A DNA stretch of 64,000 nt from JADCCX01 sp031431475 (GTDB lineage: Bacteria > Pseudomonadota > Alphaproteobacteria > Rhizobiales > Beijerinckiaceae), in contig JANPDL010000021.1 in the NCBI GenBank assembly GCA_031431475.1, positions 1 to 64,000 of the forward strand, given 5' to 3'. The position numbers and the translations under genes were made by a program. This document shows, piece after piece, positions 18,117-26,540 of the stretch. The notes beneath the pieces were generated by a model. It was not told where the DNA came from. It did no database searches and worked only from the letters and a program-made list of their open reading frames with translations. Numbering within the stretch: position 1 is the stretch's first letter; every line of letters begins with the position of its first letter.

Positions 18117-18192
18117 GGGATCGGCCTTCCGGGAGGGGAAAAAGGAACGCGCCCGATATAGCGACGGGTCACGGCAGGGGCAATGGCGGGCA

Positions 18193-18221
18193 TTGACGCC
18201 ACGCGTCCAAAACCCAATAAG
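18193..18221 (+). promoter_or_regulatory. Possible promoter for trpD-trpC-moaC-moeA
   Basis: TTGACG is followed after 17 nt by AATAAG, ending 36 nt before the trpD ATG, in the divergent lepB/trpD spacer. The -35 is a strong alphaproteobacterial match, the -10 only partial. No tryptophan-codon leader peptide is visible downstream. Confidence 0.45.
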
Positions 18222-18257
18222 CACTGCAAAGACGTCGTTTCGGGAACAGAAAACACC

Positions 18258-19271
18258 ATGGATGCCTTTAAACCCATGATCGCCAAGGTGGCGGCGGGCG
18301 CCCCGCTCTCGGAAGCCGAAGCAGAAAGCGCCTTTGAACGCATCCTCTCGGGCGAATCCACGCCTGCACAGACCGCCGCTTTTCTCATGGCGCTGCGCGT
18401 GCGCGGCGAGACCGTAGACGAAATCACCGGCGCAGTGCGCGTCATGCGGGCGAAGATGCTGCGGGTCGAGACCGATCCCGATGCCATTGATATCGTGGGT
18501 ACCGGCGGCGACAACATTGGCACATGGAATGTCTCGACGCTGGCCGCCATTCTGGCAGCGGCCTGCGGGGTAAAGGTGGCCAAGCACGGCAACCGTGCGG
18601 CGTCCTCCAAATCTGGCGCTGCGGATGTGCTCTCGGCTCTCAACGTCAAGGTGGGGCTTGCTCCCGAGCATGTGGCACGGTGCATTGCCGAGGCCAATCT
18701 CGGATTCATGATGGCACCCACGCATCACGCCTCGATGCGACATGTCGGCCCGGTTCGCACCGAGCTTGGCACACGCACGATCTTCAATCTGCTGGGGCCG
18801 CTGTCCAATCCGGCATCTGTCAAGCGTCAGGTCGTCGGCGTCTTTTCGCCGAGCTGGATGCAGCCGATTGCAGACACGCTCATGACGCTTGGCACCACAC
18901 ATCTGTGGGTGGTGCATGGCGCAGATGGGCTTGATGAACTGACCACGACCGGCCCGACCCATGTTGTCGAGCTCAAGAGCGGCAAATTCACGAAATTCGA
19001 CGTTTCACCCGCCGATGCAGGACTAAAGACTGCATCCATAGACGACCTCAAAGGCGGTGATCCTGCCGTGAACGCTGTGGCGCTGAAAGGTGTTCTCCAA
19101 GGCGCAAAGAACGCCTATCGCGATATTGCCGTTCTGAATGCCGCTGCAGGTCTCATCGTTGCGGAAAAAGCCAACACTTTGGCCGATGCCGCGCGCATGG
19201 CTGAACAGTCCATCGACAACGGCCAGGCCATGAAGACGCTGGACAAGCTGGTGGCGCTCTCCAATGGCTGA
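18258..19271 (+). CDS. trpD: Anthranilate phosphoribosyltransferase
   Basis: TrpD joins anthranilate to PRPP in tryptophan synthesis. The glycine-rich PRPP loop VGTGGDNIGTWNVST and the KHGNRAASSKSGAADVL block are visible, followed by the family segment NLLGPLSNPA. An upstream in-frame ATG at 18183 would add 25 residues unlike TrpD; the ATG at 18258 gives 337 residues, the usual size. Its last 8 nt overlap trpC. TrpE/TrpG, which provide anthranilate, are not in this window. Confidence 0.96.
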   Translation: MDAFKPMIAKVAAGAPLSEAEAESAFERILSGESTPAQTAAFLMALRVRGETVDEITGAVRVMRAKMLRVETDPDAIDIVGTGGDNIGTWNVSTLAAILAAACGVKVAKHGNRAASSKSGAADVLSALNVKVGLAPEHVARCIAEANLGFMMAPTHHASMRHVGPVRTELGTRTIFNLLGPLSNPASVKRQVVGVFSPSWMQPIADTLMTLGTTHLWVVHGADGLDELTTTGPTHVVELKSGKFTKFDVSPADAGLKTASIDDLKGGDPAVNAVALKGVLQGAKNAYRDIAVLNAAAGLIVAEKANTLADAARMAEQSIDNGQAMKTLDKLVALSNG

Positions 19272-20070
19272 CATTCTGGCCAAGATCGAAGTGACCAAGC
19301 GCGTCGAGATCGCGCAGGCGAAGGAGCGCGTGCCACTGGCCGTTCTGGACAAGGCGATAGCCGTCGCAGATACGCCACGCGGCTTTCTGAAAGCCATCGA
19401 GCGCAAGCATGCCGAGGGCCAATTCGCGCTGATCGCCGAGATCAAGAAGGCCAGCCCGTCGAAAGGCTTGATTCGCGCGGATTTCGATCCGCCGGGCCTT
19501 GCAAAGGCCTATGAGCAGGGCAGTGCGGCTTGCCTCTCCGTGCTGACCGACACACCGTGGTTTCAGGGCGAGCCACAGTATCTCTTGCAAGCGCACGATG
19601 CTGTAAGATTACCCTGCCTTCGCAAAGACTTCATGTACGATCCTTATCAGGTGCATGAAGCGCGGGCATGGAATGCCGACTGCATTCTCGTGATAATGGC
19701 TGCCATTGATGACGCCACCGCGCGCATTCTGATCGACACCGCAACAGCCCTTGGCATGGACAGCCTCGTGGAAGTGCACGACGCAGCCGAGATGGAACGT
19801 GCACTGCAGCTTCCATCCCGACTGATCGGCGTCAACAACCGCAATCTCCGGACCTTCGAGACGCGGCTGGAAACCACAGAGGAACTGGCGGACATAATGC
19901 CGAAAGACCGCATTCTCGTGACCGAAAGCGGTATCTTCACCCATGCCGATTGCCTGCGTATGGCGAAAACCGGCGCGAAGACCTTTCTGGTGGGTGAAAG
20001 CCTGATGCGCCAGCAGGATGTCGCTGCGGCCACGCAAGCGCTGCTGTTTGGCGAGAAAGCCGCAGCATGA
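19264..20070 (+). CDS. trpC: Indole-3-glycerol phosphate synthase
   Basis: TrpC closes the ring of CdRP to form indole-3-glycerol phosphate. The 268-residue TIM barrel has the catalytic Lys motif AEIKKASPSKG, the LRKDFMYDPYQ strand, the GVNNRNL segment and TESGI near the end, all diagnostic. It is a stand-alone enzyme, not fused to TrpF. It overlaps trpD by 8 nt and moaC by 4 nt, so translation is probably coupled across tryptophan and molybdenum cofactor genes. Confidence 0.97.
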   Translation: MADILAKIEVTKRVEIAQAKERVPLAVLDKAIAVADTPRGFLKAIERKHAEGQFALIAEIKKASPSKGLIRADFDPPGLAKAYEQGSAACLSVLTDTPWFQGEPQYLLQAHDAVRLPCLRKDFMYDPYQVHEARAWNADCILVIMAAIDDATARILIDTATALGMDSLVEVHDAAEMERALQLPSRLIGVNNRNLRTFETRLETTEELADIMPKDRILVTESGIFTHADCLRMAKTGAKTFLVGESLMRQQDVAAATQALLFGEKAAA

Positions 20071-20552
20071 GCGGGCTCACCCACATTGATGACACCGGTG
20101 CTGCCGTGATGGTGGATGTAAGCGAAAAGGCTGTCACCAGCCGCACGGCAATCGCCGAAGGGCATGTAGTGATGCAACCCGCGACGCTTGAACTCATTCG
20201 TTCAGGCGGCGCGAAAAAGGGTGATGTGCTGGGTGTGGCACGCATCGCGGGCATCATGGCAGCCAAAAAGACGCATGAACTGATCCCGCTCTGCCATCCA
20301 CTGCTAATCACCAAAGTGACGGTGGATCTCGCTTTCGATGATACCCTGCCCGGCATCCGCATCACGGCAACAGTGCGTGTCGGCGGGCAGACCGGTGTCG
20401 AGATGGAAGCACTAACCGCTGTCTCAGTTGCCTGCCTGACGATCTATGACATGGCGAAAGCAGCGGACAAGGCGATGCGCATCGGCGGTATCCAGCTCTT
20501 GCAAAAGACTGGCGGCAAGAGCGGCGATTACCGACTGGACCAGCCGAAATGA
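20067..20552 (+). CDS. moaC: Cyclic pyranopterin monophosphate synthase
   Basis: MoaC converts the MoaA product to cyclic pyranopterin monophosphate in molybdenum cofactor synthesis. The 161-residue protein shows the conserved LIPLCHPLLITKV block, the VGVGGQTGVEMEAL-like region (here RVGGQTGVEMEALTAVS) and DMAKAADKAMRI near the C-terminus with active-site Lys and Asp. ATGA overlaps link it to trpC before and moeA after. The mix of trp and moa genes in one operon is common in rhizobia. Confidence 0.97.
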   Translation: MSGLTHIDDTGAAVMVDVSEKAVTSRTAIAEGHVVMQPATLELIRSGGAKKGDVLGVARIAGIMAAKKTHELIPLCHPLLITKVTVDLAFDDTLPGIRITATVRVGGQTGVEMEALTAVSVACLTIYDMAKAADKAMRIGGIQLLQKTGGKSGDYRLDQPK

Positions 20553-21757
20553 GCCAGCTTCTGCCGGTGGAGGAAGCGCTGGCGCGTTTGCTCGCCGCCG
20601 TCGACCAACCGACCCTCAGCGAAACGATCCCCATAGACCGCGCGGTCGGCCGTGTGCTGGCGGAGCCACTTATGGCAACGCGCATGCAACCGCCCTTCCC
20701 GGCTTCCGCCATGGATGGCTACGCTGTGCGCTCTGCCGATCTCGTGATCGGGAAGCCTTTGAAACTGATCGGGGAAAGTGCAGCGGGGCGTGGTTATCAC
20801 AAGCCGCTTCATCCGGGCGAAACCGTGCGCATTTTCACTGGTGCACCGGTGCCGGAGGGCGCGGATACGATCCTGATTCAGGAGAATGCTGAGGCGCATG
20901 GTGACCAGATCATGCCTACGCAGACCGAGACCAAAGGCCGCTATGTTCGCAAGGCAGGTGCGGATTTCACGACGGGGCAGAGCTTCTTTGCCGCCGGATA
21001 TCGCCTGCGCCCCAAGGATATGGCGCTGGCGGCCTCTCTCGGCATTGCCACGGCCAATGTGCGCCGTCCTCCCCGCGTGGCTGTGCTGGCGACAGGCGAT
21101 GAACTGGTGAACCCCGGCGAGATTCCCGGCCCGGACCAGATCATCGCGGCCAACCACCTCTCCGTTATGGCTCTGGCAGAGAAGGTGGGCGCGGAAGTGC
21201 GGTTTCTCGGCATCGCAAGGGATGATCTGGGCGTGCTGGCCTCTTCCATCCAGACCGCGCGCGACTGGCCTGCCGATATCCTCGTCACCATGGGCGGGGC
21301 TTCAGTGGGCGATCATGATCTGGTGCAGCAGGCACTGGCGATCGCGGGTATGGATCTCGCGTTCTGGCGCATCGCCATGCGACCGGGAAAGCCGCTGATG
21401 TTCGGTGCCCTGTGTGAAACACGCGTGCTCGGCCTGCCCGGCAATCCGGCCTCATCCGTGGTCTGTGCGCATCTGTTCCTGAAGCCGCTGATTGCAGCGT
21501 TTCTGGGTCAACCGCAGCTTGATCAGGGCGAAACCGGGCGTCTGGACAAGGATTTGCCTGCCAACGACCACCGGCAGGACTATCTCCGGGCAACGCTTGT
21601 CATGGGTGAAAATGGCATTCCCGTGTTGACCCCGCTACCGCAGCAGGACAGTTCACTCACCCACGTGCTAGCCGAAGCAGACGTGCTTGTGATCCGCACG
21701 CCGCATGCAGATGCGGCGAAGGCGGGAGATGTTTGCCGGTTCATCCGGCTGGATTAA
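20549..21757 (+). CDS. moeA: Molybdopterin molybdenumtransferase
   Basis: MoeA inserts molybdate into adenylylated molybdopterin. The 402-residue protein follows the four-domain MoeA layout: N-terminal RAVGRVLAEPL and PPFPASAMDGYAVR, the FTGAPVPEGADTIL beta-domain, then the MogA-like domain with TGDEL and GGASVGDHD, and finally a C-terminal domain after GLPGNPASS. Length and order are normal. It starts inside the moaC stop (ATGA) and ends the operon; 106 nt separate it from lexA. Confidence 0.97.
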   Translation: MSQLLPVEEALARLLAAVDQPTLSETIPIDRAVGRVLAEPLMATRMQPPFPASAMDGYAVRSADLVIGKPLKLIGESAAGRGYHKPLHPGETVRIFTGAPVPEGADTILIQENAEAHGDQIMPTQTETKGRYVRKAGADFTTGQSFFAAGYRLRPKDMALAASLGIATANVRRPPRVAVLATGDELVNPGEIPGPDQIIAANHLSVMALAEKVGAEVRFLGIARDDLGVLASSIQTARDWPADILVTMGGASVGDHDLVQQALAIAGMDLAFWRIAMRPGKPLMFGALCETRVLGLPGNPASSVVCAHLFLKPLIAAFLGQPQLDQGETGRLDKDLPANDHRQDYLRATLVMGENGIPVLTPLPQQDSSLTHVLAEADVLVIRTPHADAAKAGDVCRFIRLD

Positions 21758-21783
21758 ACGACAGGATTTTCAGCACACTTGCA

Positions 21784-21812
21784 GAACGCAGCGGGAACAT
21801 GTACACATGTTC
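21784..21812 (+). promoter_or_regulatory. Composite LexA operator (SOS box) upstream of lexA
   Basis: GAAC-N7-GAAC (21784-21798) is the direct-repeat operator known for alphaproteobacterial LexA. Its second half-site also begins a palindrome, GAACATGTACACATGTTC (21795-21812), with two 8-bp arms around AC. The position 52 nt before the lexA ATG fits autoregulation of lexA. Confidence 0.8.
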
Positions 21813-21863
21813 ATGATTTGTGCAAGCTGAGTCGCCCCGATATCAGCAGCCCGAGGGAAACCG

Positions 21864-22565
21864 ATGCTCACACGCAAGCAAAGCGAATTGCTCAGGCTCA
21901 TCAACGAGCGATTGCAGGAAACTGGCGTTCCTCCTTCCTTCGACGAGATGAAGGATGCGCTGGAACTGAAATCCAAATCCGGTATTCATCGCTTGATTCT
22001 GGCACTCGAGGAACGCGGGTTCATCCGCCGTTTGCCCAACCGGGCGCGCGCTCTCGAAGTCATCCGTATGCCGGAATCAACCTCCCCCACTGCAAGGCCC
22101 GGCCGCCAGCGCTTCAGTCCCAGTGTGGTCGAAGGCGGCCTTGGCAAATCCCGTCCGCAGGCGATCAACGAGGACGAAATCCGTTCTGTCACCATCCCAG
22201 TTATGGGGCGCATCGCAGCAGGTACACCGATCTCGGCGCTCCAGACCCAGAGCCATTCCATCAATGTCTCGCCGGAGTTTCTCTCTCATGGCGAGCATTT
22301 CGCGCTGGAAGTGCGGGGTGATTCCATGGTCGAGGCCGGGATTTTCGATGGCGATACGGTCATCGTGCGCAAGCAGGAAAGCGCCGACAACGGCGATATC
22401 ATCGTAGCGCTGATCGACGAGGAAGAAGCCACCCTCAAGCGCCTGCGCCGCCGTGGCAGTTCGATTGCGCTGGAGGCGGCAAACCCGGCCTATGAGACCC
22501 GGGTGCTGGGGCCGAACCGGGTGCGAATTCAGGGCAAGCTAGTAAGTTTGCTGAGACGGTATTGA
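21864..22565 (+). CDS. lexA: SOS response repressor LexA
   Basis: LexA represses DNA-damage genes until RecA triggers its self-cleavage. The 233-residue protein has an N-terminal winged helix domain (MLTRKQSELLRLINERL), a cleavage bond at Ala119-Gly120 (GRIAAGTP), catalytic Ser154 (RGDSMVEAGI) and catalytic Lys192 (EEATLKRL). GAGG precedes the ATG. The composite operator just upstream implies autoregulation. It is convergent with comEC, with only 8 nt between the two stops, and I see no terminator there. Confidence 0.97.
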   Translation: MLTRKQSELLRLINERLQETGVPPSFDEMKDALELKSKSGIHRLILALEERGFIRRLPNRARALEVIRMPESTSPTARPGRQRFSPSVVEGGLGKSRPQAINEDEIRSVTIPVMGRIAAGTPISALQTQSHSINVSPEFLSHGEHFALEVRGDSMVEAGIFDGDTVIVRKQESADNGDIIVALIDEEEATLKRLRRRGSSIALEAANPAYETRVLGPNRVRIQGKLVSLLRRY

Positions 22566-22573
22566 GGCAGATA

Positions 22574-24862
22574 TCACGGCAGGATCATATCCGATCCGTC
22601 ATCCGTGGGCTCAGCAGGCGTTTCGAGCGGCAGTATTGGCACAGGCGCCACCTTCTCCCGCCGTGGCACCGGAGCAATTGCAGTTTCCGGCCTGCCGTAC
22701 CACGGCTTCCAGCTGCCCGTTACCCGCGCCTCAACCTCGACAAAGCGATCCCCCTGCCGATAGAGCGTTAGGGATGCAGCGGTCGCCAATCGTGCGCGAT
22801 CAATCACCATGGCTGTTTTAGCGCAAAACTCCGGCGCGTTCAAAGCTGTGATCACGAGACGCGCCCGGCGGCAATCCTCCTCGAAGGCCTCGGGCTGCAA
22901 GACCAACGCCACCGCAGCACCATCGGCCAGCTTGCCGACACATCCTGATCGATCACATGCAGTCCCTGTCTTCAGTGCAGGATCATTGCCTTTGCGCAGG
23001 TCGCCATCGGCGGAGAGCCAGCGATCAACTGTGAAACGACTGGTGCTGCGCCCGAGCATCCGCAACGTCCCATCTGCCGCGCGGATCGCTGCGATCTGCC
23101 CCTGCCGGTCGATAAAGACATCGGGCGGAATGGTGCGCGCAGCTGAGACCGTCGCCACCACCATCGCAGCCAGTCCAGCCAGTCGCAGCGGCGAGCGCAA
23201 CAGAATGAGCACGATGAACCCTGCGGTCATCCACAACAGGTCAGACATCGCAAAAGCCCGTACACCACGCACTGAGCCGTCGATAAGCGCGACGTATTTG
23301 GCCACCAGCAGCACCTTGTCGCTGCCCAAACCCATGAGCTGCCATACAAGCGAATCGAGCCCGAAAGGCATCAGCAGTGTGCCACCAACCGCTGCGGGCA
23401 TCACCACGAAGGATACGAAGGGGATCGCCAGCGCGTTGCCAATCAGCCCATACGGATTCATGCGCTGAAAATGATAGGCCGCAAACGGCGCGGTGGCGAA
23501 GCTGGCGATCAGCGTGGTCATGATGCTGCCACCCACTGCAATCACCACCTTGCGCAGGAAAATCCCGCCCCAGCCCGATGGTTCCGGCTTGTCGCGCTGC
23601 CGTGACAGCCACCATTCATGCGCGGCGATCATGGCGGCAACAGCAGCGAAGGACATCTGAAAGCTCGGACCCGCCATTGTCTCCGGCTCACGCGCCAGCA
23701 CGATCAGCGCCGCCATCGCCAGATTCCGCATGGAGAGCGCGGGCCGGTCGAACAGAACCGCACCCAACAGCACCAAAGTCATGATCAGCGAGCGCTCGGT
23801 GGCGACCTCGGAGCCAGAGAAGATGCAATACGCCGTCGCCCCCAGCATCGCGAGCCCAGCGGCCCATTTCTTGATGGGGTAACGCACTGCCACGCCGGGG
23901 ATCAGCGCCAAAATGGCCCGTGCCAGCCAGAAGAACACGCCGGCGGCCAGCACCATGTGCAGGCCCGAGATCGACACAATGTGATAGAGGCCAGAGGCGC
24001 GAAGGTCATCATTGACAGTGTCCGTGATCAATCCGCGTTTGCCCGTGACAAGCGCGGCGGATAGCGCACCCGCCTGTCCGCCTATGGCGCGGGCGATGCG
24101 GTTAGTCATATCTGTACGGGCGTTGTCGATGGCGGCCGTGACGCGCAAGCCGAATCCCGCCTTCTGCAATTGAGGCGATTGGGTCATAGGCCCAACCCAC
24201 CGTCCCACTGCGCCCAATCCCAGGAAATAGGCATCGCGGGCAAAATCATATCCGCCGGGGAAGGCAGGTTGCGGCGGGGGCATCAGGCGGACTTGTCCAG
24301 CGATGTGATTACCCGCGCGAGGTCCCGGCCCTTTAAAAGTCGCACGCAAGCGTTGCGGGTTGGTGACGGGGAAAGCCGTGTCGAACTTGGTCACCACCAG
24401 CACCATGCGGCCACCGGCAGGCCCGGCATCCACGGTTTCGACGAAGGCGGTCAGTTTCGCAAAAACCGGGCGATCCAGCACGGGTGCGGCGGCCTGCATC
24501 GTCCGCAGCGCCATTGCGGCAAAACCGAGGAACACGAAAGCCAAGCCCACGCACAGCACAGGGGCGAGCAACCGCGCGCGCAACCGCCAGGCAACAGCCA
24601 CAAGCGCCGTCGCGGTGCCAAAAGCAGACCAGGGCAACGGAACGCCATCGGCCACCAGAAAGAGCGCGACGCCACATCCCATGCAGACCGGCAGCCACAG
24701 AAACAGCCGCCGCGCATCCACCTCGGCCAGAAACGCGGCCTTGAGGTCCAGTGACTCGCCCAGCGCCTGACGCAACCGGCGCAGCCACAGCGCGGATGCA
24801 ACGCCACCACCGGGCATCGCCACCACTGCTGTTCTCGCCCGCCTGTCTGGATGCTTCTGCAC
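22574..24862 (-). CDS. comEC: ComEC/Rec2-family inner-membrane competence protein
   Basis: The 762-residue polytopic protein has an N-terminal DUF4131-like region, then the Competence domain with the conserved SISGLHMVLAAG and SGSEVATERSLIMT segments inside a cluster of membrane helices. The family forms the channel that passes single-stranded DNA into the cytoplasm. I see no HxHxDH metallo-beta-lactamase motif in the C-terminal part, which is shorter and more divergent than in Gram-positive ComEC. The start appears to be a GTG without a good ribosome binding site, so the N-terminus is uncertain. Its place beside lexA and gltX is the usual rhizobial one. Confidence 0.9.
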   Translation of the reverse strand: MQKHPDRRARTAVVAMPGGGVASALWLRRLRQALGESLDLKAAFLAEVDARRLFLWLPVCMGCGVALFLVADGVPLPWSAFGTATALVAVAWRLRARLLAPVLCVGLAFVFLGFAAMALRTMQAAAPVLDRPVFAKLTAFVETVDAGPAGGRMVLVVTKFDTAFPVTNPQRLRATFKGPGPRAGNHIAGQVRLMPPPQPAFPGGYDFARDAYFLGLGAVGRWVGPMTQSPQLQKAGFGLRVTAAIDNARTDMTNRIARAIGGQAGALSAALVTGKRGLITDTVNDDLRASGLYHIVSISGLHMVLAAGVFFWLARAILALIPGVAVRYPIKKWAAGLAMLGATAYCIFSGSEVATERSLIMTLVLLGAVLFDRPALSMRNLAMAALIVLAREPETMAGPSFQMSFAAVAAMIAAHEWWLSRQRDKPEPSGWGGIFLRKVVIAVGGSIMTTLIASFATAPFAAYHFQRMNPYGLIGNALAIPFVSFVVMPAAVGGTLLMPFGLDSLVWQLMGLGSDKVLLVAKYVALIDGSVRGVRAFAMSDLLWMTAGFIVLILLRSPLRLAGLAAMVVATVSAARTIPPDVFIDRQGQIAAIRAADGTLRMLGRSTSRFTVDRWLSADGDLRKGNDPALKTGTACDRSGCVGKLADGAAVALVLQPEAFEEDCRRARLVITALNAPEFCAKTAMVIDRARLATAASLTLYRQGDRFVEVEARVTGSWKPWYGRPETAIAPVPRREKVAPVPILPLETPAEPTDDGSDMILP

Positions 24863-24969
24863 CGCACCACCACTCTTAACGCGCCTGATTTCCCATGCTA
24901 CAGCGAAGCTCTTCGCGCGTCAGGATGCCGAATCCCGTGCAAAGCCCCTGAAAATTAAGGAAGTTTCTG

Positions 24970-26388
24970 ATGCAGACGCCCGTGGTGACCCGCTTTGCTC
25001 CTTCGCCCACAGGCTTCCTGCACATTGGCGGTGGACGCACGGCGCTGTTCAACTGGCTCTATGCGAAACGTCACAGCGGCAAGATGCTGTTGCGCATCGA
25101 GGACACGGATCGAGAGCGCTCGACGCCCGAAGCCATCGACGCCATTATCGATGGTCTGAAGTGGCTGGGCCTGACAGGGGACGGCGAGCCGATCTATCAG
25201 TTCGCCCGCGCCGATCGCCATGCAGAGGTCGCACGTGATCTCGTGGCGAAGGGCCATGCCTATCATTGCTACGCCTCGCCGGAAGAATTGACCGAGATGC
25301 GAGAAAAGCTGAAGGCCGATGGCAAGCCCATGCGCTACGATGGCCGCTGGCGCGACCGTGATCCTGCCACCGCGCCCGCTGGCGTGAAGCCCGTGATCCG
25401 CCTGCGCGCGCCGCTTGAGGGCGAGACCGTGGTGGAGGATCAGGTGCAGGGTAAGGTAACCTGGGCCAACAAGGATCTCGACGATCTCGTGCTGCTGCGC
25501 TCGGATGGCACGCCGACCTACATGCTGGCGGTGGTGGTGGATGATCACGACATGGGCGTGACGCACATCATCCGTGGGGACGACCATTTGACCAATGCCG
25601 CGCGCCAGACGCAGATCTATCAGGCCTGCGGATGGAACGTGCCAGTTATGGCGCATATCCCGCTGATCCATGGCCCGGATGGCGCAAAACTGTCGAAGCG
25701 CCACGGTGCGCTGGGTGTCGAGGCCTACCGCGCCATGGGATATCTACCGGCAGCGTTGCGCAACTATCTCGTGCGCCTCGGCTGGAGCCACGGTGATCAG
25801 GAAATCTTCTCGACGGAGGAGATGAGCCAGCTGTTCGACCTGAAGAACGTCGGGCGCTCGGCGGCACGCTTCGATTTCGCCAAATTGTCAAACCTCAACG
25901 GGCTATATATGCGGGCCGCCGATGATGCGGCGCTGCTCACGGCGCTGGAGGAGATGCTTCCCCATGTCGAGGGCGGCGCAGAATTCGCGAAATCACTGGA
26001 TGCTGGCGGTCGCAAGACGCTGCTGGCGATGATGCCGGGATTGAAAGAGCGCGCCAAGACGCTGATGGAACTCATGGAAGGGGCAAAATTCCTGTTCGCA
26101 AAACGTCCGCTGAAAATGGATGAGAAGGCCATTGCCCTGCTCGAAGGTGATGGCCGCCAGAGGCTGGCTGACGTGGTGCTGGCGCTGGAAAGCGCTACCA
26201 CCTGGGATGTGCCGTCGACGGAAGCGGCGGTTCGGCAATTGTCGGAAACATCGGGTGCCAAACTCGGCCAGCTGGCGCAGCCACTGCGTGCCGCATTGAC
26301 CGGACAAGCGACATCGCCAGGGATTTTTGACGTGCTGGCGGTGCTGGGACGCGAGGAAAGCCTGGGACGGTTGAAGGATCAACTTTAG
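24970..26388 (+). CDS. gltX: Glutamyl-tRNA synthetase
   Basis: GltX charges tRNA with glutamate. The 472-residue class I synthetase has RFAPSPTGFLHIGGGRTALFN with the HIGH-like HIGG (18-21), the LRIEDTDRERS block and the KLSKRHG signature (from residue 240). The anticodon-binding helical domain fills the C-terminal part. AAGGAAG precedes the ATG. It is divergent from comEC across about 107 nt. Alphaproteobacteria often have two GltX copies, one acting on tRNA-Gln; I cannot tell which this is. Confidence 0.97.
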   Translation: MQTPVVTRFAPSPTGFLHIGGGRTALFNWLYAKRHSGKMLLRIEDTDRERSTPEAIDAIIDGLKWLGLTGDGEPIYQFARADRHAEVARDLVAKGHAYHCYASPEELTEMREKLKADGKPMRYDGRWRDRDPATAPAGVKPVIRLRAPLEGETVVEDQVQGKVTWANKDLDDLVLLRSDGTPTYMLAVVVDDHDMGVTHIIRGDDHLTNAARQTQIYQACGWNVPVMAHIPLIHGPDGAKLSKRHGALGVEAYRAMGYLPAALRNYLVRLGWSHGDQEIFSTEEMSQLFDLKNVGRSAARFDFAKLSNLNGLYMRAADDAALLTALEEMLPHVEGGAEFAKSLDAGGRKTLLAMMPGLKERAKTLMELMEGAKFLFAKRPLKMDEKAIALLEGDGRQRLADVVLALESATTWDVPSTEAAVRQLSETSGAKLGQLAQPLRAALTGQATSPGIFDVLAVLGREESLGRLKDQL

Positions 26389-26392
26389 TTTT

Positions 26393-26522
26393 CCCTCTCC
26401 CCCTGCGGGAGAGGGTGGCATGCGGAGCATGACGGGTGAGGGGTCGCACCAATGTCATAGATTTGCGCGACCCCTCAACCGCCTGCCATCCGGCAGGCAC
26501 CTTCTCCCGCAAGGGGAGAAGG
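26393..26522. repeat. Mosaic palindromic repeat (REP-like) downstream of gltX
   Basis: Two outer hairpins, CCCTCTCCC/GGGAGAGGG (26393-26415) and CCTTCTCCC/GGGGAGAAGG (26500-26522), enclose facing arms GGGTGAGGGGTCGC and GCGACCCCTCAACC around a short AT-rich centre. The whole element is a long imperfect inverted repeat. Elements of this look are scattered between genes in many alphaproteobacterial genomes. It may also end gltX transcription. Confidence 0.75.
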
Positions 26523-26540
26523 AGAAAAGGGGCCGGACAT

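Noticed and set aside
18117..18257. Tryptophan attenuator before trpD
   Set aside because: No leader peptide with adjacent Trp codons and no terminator hairpin are visible.
17370..18962. 530-residue version of lepB
   Set aside because: The first 282 codons cross the divergent promoter region and lie antisense in trpD; no signal peptidase features there.
22565..22574. Terminator between convergent lexA and comEC
   Set aside because: Only 8 nt separate the stops and no hairpin with a T-run is present.
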